Shown: piece after piece, positions 1-11,543 of the stretch
Layout of the letters: each line of letters starts with the position of its first letter
Numbering within the stretch: position 1 is the first letter of the stretch
Origin: Candidatus Uhrbacteria bacterium
Lineage (GTDB): Bacteria > Patescibacteriota > Patescibacteriia > 2-12-FULL-60-25
Direction of reading: 5' to 3'
NCBI GenBank assembly: GCA_016222815.1
Contig: JACRQE010000002.1
Span: 1-64,000, forward strand
DNA: 64,000 bases
Position numbers and translations under genes: made by a program
The notes under the pieces: generated by a model
Seen by the model: only the letters and a program-made list of their open reading frames with translations
Told to the model about the DNA's origin: nothing
The model's database searches: none

Positions 1-146
1 GGCCTCCAAATGTCGCATGGGTGAGGATTGACCGAAGCTTGGCGTCAGACGGGACTCGTTCTAGTATGTTCATGGGAACGGTTGGTTAATTGTTAGCGCC
101 ACTAACATTTTACCTGCTGTTCCTTTTCGATTCTAAACGCCAGCCA

Positions 147-176
147 TTTCACGCAAAGCCCAACTACTGTTATCAT
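147..176 (+). promoter_or_regulatory. Possible promoter of the RluA-family gene
   Basis: TTTCAC/TTCACG at 147-153 and TATCAT at 171-176, about 17 bases apart. The -10 box lies only 6 bases before the start at 183, so a transcript from here would be leaderless or nearly so. The -35 match is partial. Nothing else was recognised in bases 1-146. Confidence 0.3.
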
Positions 177-182
177 TCGGGC

Positions 183-1130
183 ATGAAACACACATGGACC
201 GTAGACCGGGAGGATTCCAGAAAACGGCTGGATATATTCGTAGCGGAAAAGCTGCCGGAAGTGACACGCAGCCAAATCGCAAAACTGCTTAAATCCGGGG
301 CCGGGACGGTCAACGGCAAGCCCGCGACCGTGCACCGCTTTTTGAATCCGGGAGACAAGGTCGAGTTCGACGACATCTACTCTGCTGCGGGGGCGGGCTT
401 ATCCCGACAGACAGAGGATGCCAAAATTGCTCCCCTGCCGAAACTGCACATCATCGACGAAACCAAGGATTTCATCGTCATCGACAAGCCCACCGGGCTC
501 TTGGTGCATCCGGACAGCAAACAACAGACAGGGACGCTGGTGGATTTGCTGTTGGACTTCGACCCTAAGATCGCGAAAATCGGCGAATACCCGGAGCGGC
601 CGGGCATCATGCACCGTTTGGACAAGGAAGTCAGCGGGCTCATGGTCGTGGCCCGCACGCAGATGGCCTTTGATTCGCTCAAACAGCAATTCGCAGAACA
701 CTCGGTAGACAAGAAATACCTGGCGCTGGTCTTCGGCGAAATGAACAAAGACGAGGGCGACATCAAGTTCCGCATCGCGCATTCCAAGACCAAGAACCGC
801 ATGGCTGCGCGACCCAAACACGAAGAGGAGGGAAAAGCAGCGTGGACGCATTACACGGTATTGAAGAGATTTCGCCACGCGACATTGGTCGAGCTGACGA
901 TTCTTTCAGGACGCACCCACCAGATCCGCGCGCATCTGTTGGCCCTGGGACATCCGATCATGGGCGATGAACTTTATACCGCAAAAGCACCTGGACGCAG
1001 CCTGAAGGCTCCACGCTTGATGCTCCAATGCATCAGGCTCGGGTTCAAGGATCCGAAGACTGGCGAGCCGCGCGAATACGAGCTCAAACCCGTGAACGCG
1101 TTCGCCGAGATGGAGAAGAAATTGTCATGA
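183..1130 (+). CDS. RluA/RluD-family 23S rRNA pseudouridine synthase
   Basis: A 315-residue enzyme predicted to isomerise uridine to pseudouridine in rRNA. Residues about 10-60 form an S4 RNA-binding domain (RLDIFVAEKLPEVTRSQIAKLL). The catalytic motif HRLDKEVSG carries the conserved Asp near residue 147, and GRTHQIRAHL lies near the C-terminus. I chose the ATG at 183 because the S4 domain begins just after it; the frame is open to 90, but those extra residues do not fit the family. The stop overlaps the gmk start by four bases (ATGA), so the two are probably translationally coupled. The sequence does not show which rRNA position is modified (RluD and RluC types look alike). Confidence 0.9.
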   Translation: MKHTWTVDREDSRKRLDIFVAEKLPEVTRSQIAKLLKSGAGTVNGKPATVHRFLNPGDKVEFDDIYSAAGAGLSRQTEDAKIAPLPKLHIIDETKDFIVIDKPTGLLVHPDSKQQTGTLVDLLLDFDPKIAKIGEYPERPGIMHRLDKEVSGLMVVARTQMAFDSLKQQFAEHSVDKKYLALVFGEMNKDEGDIKFRIAHSKTKNRMAARPKHEEEGKAAWTHYTVLKRFRHATLVELTILSGRTHQIRAHLLALGHPIMGDELYTAKAPGRSLKAPRLMLQCIRLGFKDPKTGEPREYELKPVNAFAEMEKKLS

Positions 1131-1720
1131 CCCATCCCCCCATCATCATCGTCACCGGCCCGTCCGGCGCAGGGAAGTCCACGGTCGTGGACGCGATTCT
1201 GGCGAATGTAGGGGCGCGGTTTCCGCGCCCGGGCGGGGTAACCCCGCCCCTACGGAAATTCGTCACTTGCACCACGCGGCCAAGAAGACCTGGAGAAAAA
1301 AACGGTCGCGATTACCATTTCATGACGAGGAAGAAGTTCGAGCAGGACATCAAGGACGGATGGTTTTTCGAACACGCCGAGGTGTACGGCAACCTGTACG
1401 GCTCGTCGCGGCGCGTGATGGAGAAGCTGTTCAAAGGCAAATCCCCCATCATCGGCGTCTTGGACGTGCAGGGCGCGAAGACAGTGAAGAGGGTAATCCC
1501 GGAGGCCTTCATCATCTTCATCGATGCTCCGAAGAAATCGCTAGTCACGAGACTGAAGGATCGGAAGACGGACGCGGAGGAGCTTAAGCGGCGGATTGCT
1601 AAGATGGAGATGGAAAAAAAGCTGAAGAAGTCTTTCGATATAGCCATCATGAATCCGGACGGAAAAATCAAAGAGACCTTAAAGAAGGTCGAGGCGGCAA
1701 TCAAGAGGATCGTGAAATAG
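1127..1720 (+). CDS. gmk: Guanylate kinase with an in-frame palindromic insert
   Basis: A 197-residue kinase converting GMP to GDP with ATP. The P-loop GPSGAGKST is at residues 11-19, CTTRPRRPGE is the GMP-binding segment, and HAEVYGNLYG and VLDVQGA follow in the usual order. Between the P-loop helix and CTTR there are about 10 residues more than in E. coli Gmk. That extra stretch (about residues 28-43, ARFPRPGGVTPPLR) is encoded by a GTAGGGGC...CCCCTAC palindromic repeat at 1208-1253, so a repeat seems to have inserted without breaking the frame. The insert lies on the connection between helix 1 and the GMP-binding domain and may be tolerated as a loop. The start overlaps the upstream stop (ATGA). 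Confidence 0.93.
   Translation: MTHPPIIIVTGPSGAGKSTVVDAILANVGARFPRPGGVTPPLRKFVTCTTRPRRPGEKNGRDYHFMTRKKFEQDIKDGWFFEHAEVYGNLYGSSRRVMEKLFKGKSPIIGVLDVQGAKTVKRVIPEAFIIFIDAPKKSLVTRLKDRKTDAEELKRRIAKMEMEKKLKKSFDIAIMNPDGKIKETLKKVEAAIKRIVK
1208..1253. repeat. GTAGGGGC-type compound palindrome inside gmk
   Basis: The element begins GTAGGGGC and ends GCCCCTAC. It contains two smaller palindromes back to back (GGGCGCGGTTTCCGCGCCC, then GGCGGGGTAACCCCGCC). The same design occurs at 27825-27874 inside a glycosyltransferase gene, and a simpler version lies between genes at 3233-3261. Confidence 0.85.
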
Positions 1721-1806
1721 CGGTGGCAACTCTGCACTCGGTTCCACGTCAAACGTGGCTTATTTAAGCATAAATTAACATACTAACCGACTTCTCGGCC
1801 TGGAGC

Positions 1807-1835
1807 TTGACCAAATCCTAAAAATCCCTTAATCT
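1807..1835 (+). promoter_or_regulatory. Predicted rplS promoter
   Basis: TTGACC at 1807-1812 and TAATCT at 1830-1835 are separated by exactly 17 bases and lie 19 bases upstream of the rplS start. Confidence 0.5.
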
Positions 1836-1854
1836 AGCGCCACATCGTAAACAT

Positions 1855-2208
1855 ATGGCCGAAACCCAAAAATACCAGGCTTTGGAGCCTAAAGACGTGA
1901 CGTCGGGCATGCAGATCCGCGTCCACCAGAAAGTCAAAGAAATGAGCACCAAAGGCGAAGTGAAGGAGCGTATCCAGATCTTCGAAGGCTTGGTGTTGAA
2001 CACGCGCGGCGCCGGCCAGAGCAAGACCATGACCGTACGCAAGGTGACCGAGGGCATCGGCGTGGAGCGCATCTACCCCATCTACACCCCGAACATCGCC
2101 AAGTTGGAGCTGGTCCGCCAGTTCAAGACCCGTCGCGGGAATATCGGCTACACGCGGAAGAGCGGATTCAAACGAAAGCTAAAAGAGATCAAGTCCGAAA
2201 CGAAATAA
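1855..2208 (+). CDS. rplS: 50S ribosomal protein L19
   Basis: A 117-residue protein with the L19 core: [42 protein letters not shown]19 sits at the interface of the two ribosomal subunits. The C-terminal tail after [10 protein letters not shown] is basic and replaces the usual KLYYLR ending, which is modest divergence. It stands alone here rather than in the rpsP-rimM-trmD-rplS operon of many bacteria, with its own promoter and terminator. Confidence 0.94.
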   Translation: MAETQKYQALEPKDVTSGMQIRVHQKVKEMSTKGEVKERIQIFEGLVLNTRGAGQSKTMTVRKVTEGIGVERIYPIYTPNIAKLELVRQFKTRRGNIGYTRKSGFKRKLKEIKSETK

Positions 2209-2213
2209 ATCAA

Positions 2214-2236
2214 AAAGAGGCGCAAGCCTCTTTTTT
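2214..2236 (+). terminator. Rho-independent terminator after rplS
   Basis: Stem AAAGAGGC / GCCTCTTT with a GCAA tetraloop followed by a T run, 5 bases after the stop codon. Confidence 0.85.
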
Positions 2237-2255
2237 AGTACGTTCGGTCTGTAAG

Positions 2256-2322
2256 ATTCCACGGTTGAACCGGGGAATGACATTATATTCTGTCGTCCCA
2301 CGGCTTGACCGGGGGATCTTAC
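2256..2322. repeat. Pair of CCCCGGT/ACCGGGG-type short repeats
   Basis: Two related segments in opposite sense: CACGGTTGAACCGGGGAATGAC, then GTCGTCCCACGGCTTGACCGGGGG. The CTTGACCGGGG core recurs at about 46544 (the 3' end of the RmlD/RmlA fusion gene) and near 54384. They look like non-autonomous interspersed repeats. Confidence 0.6.
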
Positions 2323-2336
2323 CTTTGGATTCACCC

Positions 2337-3197
2337 CTATTCCAACCCCTTATCAACATTGATTGTCGGATCGCCGGAGCGGAGGATGTCGAGTGGGGCG
2401 TCGAGGGCGCTTTCGATCGGAGTGCCGAACTTGTAGTTGATGTAAAAGGCTTCGCTGATGTCGTCGACAATATTGCTCCAGTCATTGCCGAAGAGGCCGC
2501 GCGCCACCGTTTCGGTCTTGACCCAGCGCAGCACTCCCCCTTTGGTCGGCAAATAGGTCTTGGTGTCGGTCTGAAATTTGACGAGCTTGGAACCGGCTTT
2601 GTAGGTAATGTTTGAACCCATGGGGATGAGCGACATCTGGTCTACAGGTATCGTCTTCACGCTGGAGAAATCGCGGTACCAGGTGTAATACGCTTTTTCG
2701 TTGGGGAAGACGTAGCGCCGACCGTCGGCGCCGTAATAGTAGACGGCCGTGTCGGAGAGAGTGAGCACGTTGTTGTCATCCGGGATTTTGATCAGGTCGC
2801 CGGATTTGAGGTCCCAGTTCAAACCGCCGGAATACGTGATCGTGACGGTGCGCTGGAGCACGGTCCCATCAATCGTAGCGGTGTAGACAGAGGTGCCATT
2901 TTTGAGGGAGCTGACGAGGAAATAAGCCTTGCCCAGGGAGTCGGTCACGTCTGTTTGGACCGTTATCCAATCCAGTTTTCCGCGGGACGAAGTCAGGACG
3001 ACCTTCTTGCCCTCCATGGGCATGAGATTGGTATCTTTGGCCGTGACCGTGACTTTGGTGTTGGCGATACCGTCGGCTTTAAGTTCGGTCTTTTCGGACG
3101 AGATGCGGGACGAAGCCTGGTCAAGCGCGGCAGCGGCTTGGGCGAGCCCTGGGAAGGCCAACAAAACCAAGAGACTGATGATGATTGAACGACGCAT
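2337..3197 (-). CDS. Secreted surface protein: Ig-like (Big1-type) domain plus CPR-type C-terminal domain
   Basis: The predicted signal peptide is MRRSIIISLLVLLAFPGLAQA. Residues about 30-125 resemble an invasin/Big1 domain (SSEKTELKADGIANTKVTVTAKD...TSSRGKLDWITVQTD...GKAYFLVSS). The C-terminal half (GDLIKIPDDNNVLTLSDTAVYYYGADGRRYVFPNEKAYYTWYRDF...LVKFQTDTKTYLPTKGGVLRWVKTE...FYINYKFGTPI) is a domain I recognise from many CPR exported proteins; its function is unknown. The ATG at 3197 is preceded by an in-frame GTG two codons earlier; the ATG gives the better signal peptide. It lies downstream of uvrA, separated by a palindrome. Probably surface-exposed or periplasmic; ligand unknown. Confidence 0.75.
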   Translation of the reverse strand: MRRSIIISLLVLLAFPGLAQAAAALDQASSRISSEKTELKADGIANTKVTVTAKDTNLMPMEGKKVVLTSSRGKLDWITVQTDVTDSLGKAYFLVSSLKNGTSVYTATIDGTVLQRTVTITYSGGLNWDLKSGDLIKIPDDNNVLTLSDTAVYYYGADGRRYVFPNEKAYYTWYRDFSSVKTIPVDQMSLIPMGSNITYKAGSKLVKFQTDTKTYLPTKGGVLRWVKTETVARGLFGNDWSNIVDDISEAFYINYKFGTPIESALDAPLDILRSGDPTINVDKGLE

Positions 3198-3232
3198 ATG
3201 CACAGGATGATAACAATCAATGACAAATAAAG

Positions 3233-3261
3233 GTAGGGGCGGGTTTGAAACCCGCCCCTAC
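3233..3261. repeat. Perfect GTAGGGGCGGG...CCCGCCCCTAC palindrome
   Basis: A 29-base palindrome with a short TTTGAAA centre, between the uvrA stop and the surface-protein start. Read on the minus strand it is followed by CTTTATTT, so it may serve as a weak terminator of uvrA as well as being a dispersed repeat. Confidence 0.8.
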
Positions 3262-3265
3262 GTTT

Positions 3266-6151
<2,886 letters not shown>

Positions 6152-6297
6152 GTTGGTGTGCGGAAAACTATGAGAGATACGATTGTGCCGAATGCTAACA
6201 CAGATATTCCGGATGGGCAAGAGTCACACCGCAGTTAACGTAAATCCCCTGACTGACGCATATCCTGGAAAACCCACGCCTCGTCCAGGAAATAGAC

Positions 6298-6322
6298 GAA
6301 AAGCGCGGATTAACGCGCTTTT
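6298..6322 (-). terminator. Terminator of the DsbA-like / pilin-like operon
   Basis: Stem AAAAGCGCG / CGCGCTTTT around GATTAA, about 57 bases after the stop of the 706-residue protein. It lies between that stop and uvrA, which runs in the same direction. Confidence 0.65.
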
Positions 6323-6378
6323 GGTCGGTATTTATCATGGGCGTCCGAACAACTTCCGGGCTTACATCAAATCTCCTA

Positions 6379-8499
6379 TCACTCGTTGCATTTAGGTTCG
6401 ATGGGCGGACAGTAGCTTTTACCACACTTGCTCATCAATGCAGTGCCCGGATTGCTGGGGGCGTTCTTATCGGTCAAAGTGAAATCGCAAGTGATGCCCT
6501 TATCGCCGGAGATGGCGGCCTTCAGCTCCTGCTCGCTCCACATCGAAGGAGGCTGGACCAGAGACGTCAGGTTGGGATGGACGCCGCCACCGGGTTCGAT
6601 CCATGAACCGCAATAGAACGCTTCCTGCATATCCGCCTCATCCAATACTCCGCCATCGGCATATGCTTTGAAGCGCGACGTCCCGCTGTTGCCGCAATCG
6701 TTTTTGGTGATAATGGTGATGTCGTCAAGCGTGGCACACGAAGTGATGCCTCCGATAGCGCAGGAGACGAGGGATCTCGACGTATCTTTATATTTCAACC
6801 CCAAAACGATACCCCGCAAACCTCCGCTGTTGTTGCACGCGGTCTTGAGCTTCTGGAGATCGCCCTCGGAACCGCTCCACATGAATGCGACGCCACCGGC
6901 ATCGCCCTCGGTTGAACCGGCGAGCTGGGCTTTAAGGAATGCCGGAGTGTTAGCCTGGGCTTTCTTGAATCCGAATTTCTGTCCTGCGGACGGCTGGATC
7001 CAGTTGCACACGGCCATCAACTCGATGTTCTTGGGGACGCGGCCGTCGGCGAAATTAATGTAACCGGCGATTGAGGCTTTGACGCAGGCGTTACCCCTTG
7101 TCTTTTCCTCGCACTCTTCGATTTCCGAGTCCTTGGTGCAGGGCATGCAAAGCTTGCCTTTCTCCTCGCACTTCTGCCCCTGGCAACGCTGGCCCGTAAA
7201 ACCTTCGATGTAATATTCCTTGCCGCAGACCGTGTCTTCGGCCAAAGTCTCGAGTTTTGATTCGGAATAAAGCAACTGTCCGGGCGGGTCGCCGGAGTCG
7301 CCGAACTTCAAGGGCTTGCCGGGGTCGACAGGTTCGTAATCTTTGCACCAGTTGAATTCCGCGAAACGGAGAGTATTTATCATCTTGATGCCAAGCTTGT
7401 CGTACCTGGCCGTGGCCGGATTCAAGGTGTTAAGCAGGACCACGGCGGTCAGGGTCAGAATGAGCCCGATGATCGAGTTAAGGATGGTGTTTTTGGCGCT
7501 GGCAATGGTACCGATAGACGAACCCAGGATGTACTTGAATCCTCCGAAGACGAACATGATAGCCGATACGACCAAGGCTGCCGTGACGGCGAAGCGCAAC
7601 ATCAATTCGACCCAACCTCGGATGCCCAAGACTTGGGCTTGTTGCATGATGGGCGATGACAGCTGGATGACGGGTTCGGGGGCGAGGCAATAGCCCTGGG
7701 CTGTGGGGCAAGCTGAATCGACGCCGGTGAACACACCTTTGGCAGTGGCGCATTCCCCTGGCTTGAAGCACAGGACATTGACGTCGGATTCAAGCTGGGG
7801 CGCTCCTTCGGACTCGGCCTGATAGCGGCCGATACCCTGGGTCACGTCCACGCGGCCTTTTTTCTTTTGGCAATCGGCCTCACATGCAGAGAAAGTCGAA
7901 CGGCCGCGCTTATTCTCGTCCGGAGGCACAATCGCCTTATTCACGATGCAATAGCAGTCGCCGTAATAAATCGGGGGCTGTTTGTAACAGGTCTCGACGT
8001 CGATTTTGCCTTGGCCGTCGGTCGCGGGTTTGAAATTTTCGATGCAGCAGCCCTGTGGACCCTTATCACAAGCCAATTCCTTAGCCGCCTGGAGAGTGGC
8101 TTCGGGGAGATATTTGGCGCAGAAGGCAGTCGTATAAGCGACTATAGCCACGCCGATGACAGAAGCTTTGTCGGGAAAGATGGAGAGCTGGGTAGCGGCG
8201 GCGATGGCCGTGCACTTGCCACAGGCTAAAGTCAGGGCGTCGAGTTTTTTGTCAGGGCTCAGCTGCGAATAGCACAATGCGGCACAAACTTCCGGATAAG
8301 CCTTGGCGTATTGGACGGTTTGCTCCTGGCCGTTAACCGGAACCGTAGTGTCCTTGAGGCAATCGTCCAGGCCATCAGCCTTGGCGGCCAAAGGCAAAAA
8401 TAAACCGAGCACCACCCAACCAAGAAGACCGACCGCCAACGGCCGGGAAAATTTCTTGGACAGGTTCAAATGCATAATCGCTTGGCCGGGCAGGATCAT
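6379..8499 (-). CDS. Cys-rich secreted membrane protein with a VirB2/T4SS-pilin-like segment
   Basis: A 706-residue protein with an N-terminal signal (SRPLAVGLLGWVVLGLFLPLAAKA). A long Cys-rich region (CAALCYSQL, CGKCTA, CCIENF, CYCIVN) precedes two membrane helices around residues 300-365 (AALVVSAIMFVFGGFKYILGSS, NTILNSIIGLILTLTAVVLLNTLNP). This paired-helix segment looks like the TrbC/VirB2-type T4SS-pilin family that is frequent in CPR genomes. A second Cys-rich region follows and ends PPIEPKCNE. The start codon overlaps the stop of the upstream DsbA-like gene (ATGA), which supports the 8499 start and suggests its many disulfides depend on that neighbour. A role in a surface channel or appendage is inference; no other secretion genes are adjacent. 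Confidence 0.7.
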   Translation of the reverse strand: MILPGQAIMHLNLSKKFSRPLAVGLLGWVVLGLFLPLAAKADGLDDCLKDTTVPVNGQEQTVQYAKAYPEVCAALCYSQLSPDKKLDALTLACGKCTAIAAATQLSIFPDKASVIGVAIVAYTTAFCAKYLPEATLQAAKELACDKGPQGCCIENFKPATDGQGKIDVETCYKQPPIYYGDCYCIVNKAIVPPDENKRGRSTFSACEADCQKKKGRVDVTQGIGRYQAESEGAPQLESDVNVLCFKPGECATAKGVFTGVDSACPTAQGYCLAPEPVIQLSSPIMQQAQVLGIRGWVELMLRFAVTAALVVSAIMFVFGGFKYILGSSIGTIASAKNTILNSIIGLILTLTAVVLLNTLNPATARYDKLGIKMINTLRFAEFNWCKDYEPVDPGKPLKFGDSGDPPGQLLYSESKLETLAEDTVCGKEYYIEGFTGQRCQGQKCEEKGKLCMPCTKDSEIEECEEKTRGNACVKASIAGYINFADGRVPKNIELMAVCNWIQPSAGQKFGFKKAQANTPAFLKAQLAGSTEGDAGGVAFMWSGSEGDLQKLKTACNNSGGLRGIVLGLKYKDTSRSLVSCAIGGITSCATLDDITIITKNDCGNSGTSRFKAYADGGVLDEADMQEAFYCGSWIEPGGGVHPNLTSLVQPPSMWSEQELKAAISGDKGITCDFTLTDKNAPSNPGTALMSKCGKSYCPPIEPKCNE

Positions 8500-9257
8500 T
8501 TGGCATCCGCCTTCTTGCGCGCTTCATCAGCCACGACTTCCAGGAAATCCTTGTCCATCGCGCCTTCGAAAACTGTGCCGTTGAAGTAGAAGGCAGGAGT
8601 ACCGCTAATCCGCAATCCTTCACCCAATAAAACCGAAGAATTAATTTCACTTAGGTACTTACCGGTACGATAGCACTCGGCGAATTTGTTCGTGTCAACG
8701 CCCAGTGCTTTAACCTCTTGAACATAGCCTTCCAAACTCCTCTCCGAACCTTGCGTCGCAAACAGACGTTCTTGAAACGACCAGTATTTCGCGGGATCCA
8801 CATCGAAGACACAGCGTGCCGCCAATGCCGAGGCCTGCGCGTATGGGTAGAGCTCGGTAATCGGGTAATCGCGGATAATCAAATAGGCATCTTCGGCATG
8901 ACGCGCCATGTACTCCGCTATGACAGGCGCTACCTTTTTGGTATTTGGACATTCGTAATCCACGAACTCGACGATGTGGAGCTTGGCATCCGGATTACCC
9001 AGGGTGGGATTCGTCCCTTCTTCGATCCGCGCCAGCTCTTTGTCGGACAGACGCTTGTCCAAAGCTTTAGAAACGCTAATGCGCAACTGCTCGAAGCGCG
9101 TATCAGCCAAAGGCTGCATCTTGCCCATCTTGATGAGCACCATGAAGTAGACGGTCTGGCCGATCAGGAAGAGGATGGATGCCAGGATGAGACCGCCGAG
9201 GATGGCGCCGGCAAGCTTAAGGGGGCTCTTATACCAAGGTTTGAGGGTAGCGGACAT
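8496..9257 (-). CDS. Membrane-anchored DsbA/BdbD-like thioredoxin-fold protein, monothiol site
   Basis: A 253-residue protein with one TM helix (about 14-42) and an extracytoplasmic thioredoxin_4-type domain: NPDAKLHIVEFVDYECPNTKKVAP, an inserted helical region, and the cis-Pro loop ISGTPAFYFNG. The active site reads C-P-N-T: the nucleophilic Cys103 is present but the resolving Cys is Thr. An ordinary dithiol oxidase would have CPxC, so this may act as an isomerase or chaperone, or with an external thiol. The start at 9257 is chosen over 9287 because it gives a clean N-in anchor. It is directly coupled to a Cys-rich secreted protein, its likely client. Confidence 0.8.
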   Translation of the reverse strand: MSATLKPWYKSPLKLAGAILGGLILASILFLIGQTVYFMVLIKMGKMQPLADTRFEQLRISVSKALDKRLSDKELARIEEGTNPTLGNPDAKLHIVEFVDYECPNTKKVAPVIAEYMARHAEDAYLIIRDYPITELYPYAQASALAARCVFDVDPAKYWSFQERLFATQGSERSLEGYVQEVKALGVDTNKFAECYRTGKYLSEINSSVLLGEGLRISGTPAFYFNGTVFEGAMDKDFLEVVADEARKKADAK

Positions 9258-9290
9258 GGGCCCAGTGTAGCATAAAAACGACCCCATGAC

Positions 9291-9319
9291 TTGACTATCC
9301 GGCCGTAGCGGGATAACCT
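9291..9319 (+). promoter_or_regulatory. Candidate secG promoter
   Basis: TTGACT (9291-9296), 17-base spacer, TAACCT (9314-9319), with the secG start 15 bases further. The -10 match is only moderate. Confidence 0.4.
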
Positions 9320-9334
9320 CAACCCACTGAAATT

Positions 9335-9556
9335 ATGCGCAGCATCCTGCTTCCCATCCTGCAAATCCTGATCTCCATCCTGCTCGTGGCCGCTATCCTG
9401 CTGCAACAGCGCGGCACCGGTCTGGGCGCCGCTTTCGGCGGAGGCGGCGACGTTTTCCGCACAAAACGCGGCATAGAGAAAAGCCTATTCTACGCCACCA
9501 TCGGTTTGTCGGTCCTGTTCTTCGTGACCGCCATCCTGAACGTCGTGCTGGCGTAG
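9335..9556 (+). CDS. secG: Preprotein translocase subunit SecG
   Basis: A 73-residue protein with two membrane helices (LPILQILISILLVAAILL and ATIGLSVLFFVTAILNVVL) joined by the glycine-rich loop QQRGTGLGAAFGGGGDVFRTKRG, the SecG signature. SecG stimulates SecYEG-mediated export by cycling in the membrane. The length is normal for the family. It lies divergent from the DsbA-like operon and just upstream of an exported solute-binding protein. Confidence 0.92.
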   Translation: MRSILLPILQILISILLVAAILLQQRGTGLGAAFGGGGDVFRTKRGIEKSLFYATIGLSVLFFVTAILNVVLA

Positions 9557-9638
9557 GTCTGTAACGTGTCGCTTGTAACGCGGAACGTCACAACAGCCTG
9601 CTGACGTACGGGTTTCAAGCCTAGATTACGATAGCGCC

Positions 9639-11543
9639 ATGAACAAAATCCACTTGCCCTCATTCCTGAACCGGATATTCCGCCGGCCGTTTTCGAGGCA
9701 TCCGAAACCGCGGACCGAGGAGCTTTTGGATAACGCGGATCCGGACCATGCGCTGGTCGTATCCGTCACATCGCCCGACCGCATCCCGCGGATGGACCAA
9801 CTGCGATACGCCATGCAACTCCTGTCACAGAATGAGCGAAGGGTGCTGTTGGGAGCAGCCGTTTTGCTCATCCTGTCGCTCTGCACCGCGGCCACGCTTT
9901 TCGTCCAATCGCACACGGGCAGGCAACCGGCCGTGGGCGGAACCTATACCGAAGCGCTGATCGGACAACCGAAGTTCCTGAATCCGCTGGATGCCATCGC
10001 CAACGACCCGGACCGCGACCTGGTCAGGCTTGTCTACTCCGGACTGTTCAAATACGAGGGTTTGGAAACGGTGCCCGACCTGGCCGAAAGCTACGTTTGG
10101 TCAGACGAAGGCAAAACACTGACGGTCAAACTGCGCAATGACATATTTTTCCATGACGGCGAGCAGGTGAGCACGGACGACGTCAGGTTCACCATTGAAT
10201 CCATCCAGGACCAGAACCGGAAAAGCCCGCTTGAATCGCAATTCCGCAACGTCAAATTAGAAGCCCAGGACGACAAGACCATAATCTTCAGGCTGGAGAA
10301 AGCGGACATGAGCTTTTTATCCAAACTCACGGTCGGCCTGATGCCGGCCCACTTGTGGCAGGATTTACCGGCGGTCAGCGCGAGGCTGTCGGATTTGAAC
10401 CTGAAACCCGTGGGCTCCGGCCCGTACCGCATCAAAGCATTCACCCGAGACAGCCAGGGCAGCATCCACTCGTTCACCCTGGAACGGGATGACCGCTATT
10501 ATGGGGAAAAGCCGTTCATCAAAACCGTGGTATTCCAATTCTTCGTGGACAGGCGCCAAGCCCTGGACGCCTTCAAATCCGGCTTGGTGGACGCGGTCGC
10601 ATTCATCAACGCGACGGATATCGAAAAAATTGGCGCGTCCCAACGTCTGAAGAACATCAGTCTGGAATTGCCGCAAGAGACCGTGACATTCTTCAACCTC
10701 AAAGACAAAACGCTGGCCAACAAAGACGTGAGGCAGGCTTTGTCGCTGGCCGTGAACCGTGAAGACATCGTCGATGCATTCAACGGATCGGCCCAGGTCG
10801 TCACCGGTCCCTTCCCCTTCGGACCGATTGACGCGAGCACGACGGCGAGCAACCTGGACCAAGCCCGCGAACTCCTGACCAAAGCCGGTTGGGCGATGCC
10901 GCAAAACGGCAACATCCGAATTTGGGTAGGCACCAAAAAGACCGCTGCCCCATCATCCAAGACCAAGACGGCTACAGCCGCAACGTCGACCGCCGCCGAT
11001 ACCGTGACGGCAAATGCGAGTTCGACCCAGCTCACTCTGACCATCCTCTATCCCGACGACCCGGATCTGCAGAACGCAGCCGAAGCGCTGAAGCGCCAGT
11101 GGTCGCTGATCGGCGCCCAGGTGAACGTCGAATCCGCGCCCCTGGATGACGTGATGCGCCGGGCGACACGCGAACGGACGGCCCAAATAACTCTGTTGAG
11201 CATCTTCATCGGACCGGAGCAGGACCAGACGCCGTTCTGGTGGAGCGGAGGCGCCACGGTCCGGAGTTTCAATATTTCCGGCATCGCCAATCGCGATGTG
11301 GATGATGCGCTCCAGGCCATCAAAAACTCAACCACGACCGAAGCCGTGCAAGCAGCCAGGGACAAATTCACGGCGACGCTCGCGGAACAACTCCCAGCCA
11401 TCTTCTTGGTCAAGCCGGTCCAACATTATCTGGTTTCGAATACGATCAACGGCGAAAAAGACGATTCGACTATCGCCGCACCATACGAAAGGTTCAACGA
11501 CCTGGCCCACTGGTACATCAAGACCGGCTTGCAGTGGAAGTAG
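9639..11543 (+). CDS. Membrane-anchored extracellular solute-binding protein, family 5 (OppA/DppA-like)
   Basis: A 634-residue protein. A hydrophilic N-terminus and one TM helix (about residues 69-91, VLLGAAVLLILSLCTAATLFV) precede a peptide-binding SBP_bac_5 fold: GQPKFLNPLDAIANDPDRDLVRLVYSGLF, DLAESYVWSDEGKTLTVKLRNDIFFHDGEQVSTDDV, KPVGSGPYRI. Near residues 430-460 a Thr/Ala/Lys-rich low-complexity stretch interrupts the fold. No permease or ATPase genes are nearby, so it may act with a distant transporter or as a stand-alone binder. The 3' end overlaps the convergent GT2 gene by 26 bases. Confidence 0.85.
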   Translation: MNKIHLPSFLNRIFRRPFSRHPKPRTEELLDNADPDHALVVSVTSPDRIPRMDQLRYAMQLLSQNERRVLLGAAVLLILSLCTAATLFVQSHTGRQPAVGGTYTEALIGQPKFLNPLDAIANDPDRDLVRLVYSGLFKYEGLETVPDLAESYVWSDEGKTLTVKLRNDIFFHDGEQVSTDDVRFTIESIQDQNRKSPLESQFRNVKLEAQDDKTIIFRLEKADMSFLSKLTVGLMPAHLWQDLPAVSARLSDLNLKPVGSGPYRIKAFTRDSQGSIHSFTLERDDRYYGEKPFIKTVVFQFFVDRRQALDAFKSGLVDAVAFINATDIEKIGASQRLKNISLELPQETVTFFNLKDKTLANKDVRQALSLAVNREDIVDAFNGSAQVVTGPFPFGPIDASTTASNLDQARELLTKAGWAMPQNGNIRIWVGTKKTAAPSSKTKTATAATSTAADTVTANASSTQLTLTILYPDDPDLQNAAEALKRQWSLIGAQVNVESAPLDDVMRRATRERTAQITLLSIFIGPEQDQTPFWWSGGATVRSFNISGIANRDVDDALQAIKNSTTTEAVQAARDKFTATLAEQLPAIFLVKPVQHYLVSNTINGEKDDSTIAAPYERFNDLAHWYIKTGLQWK

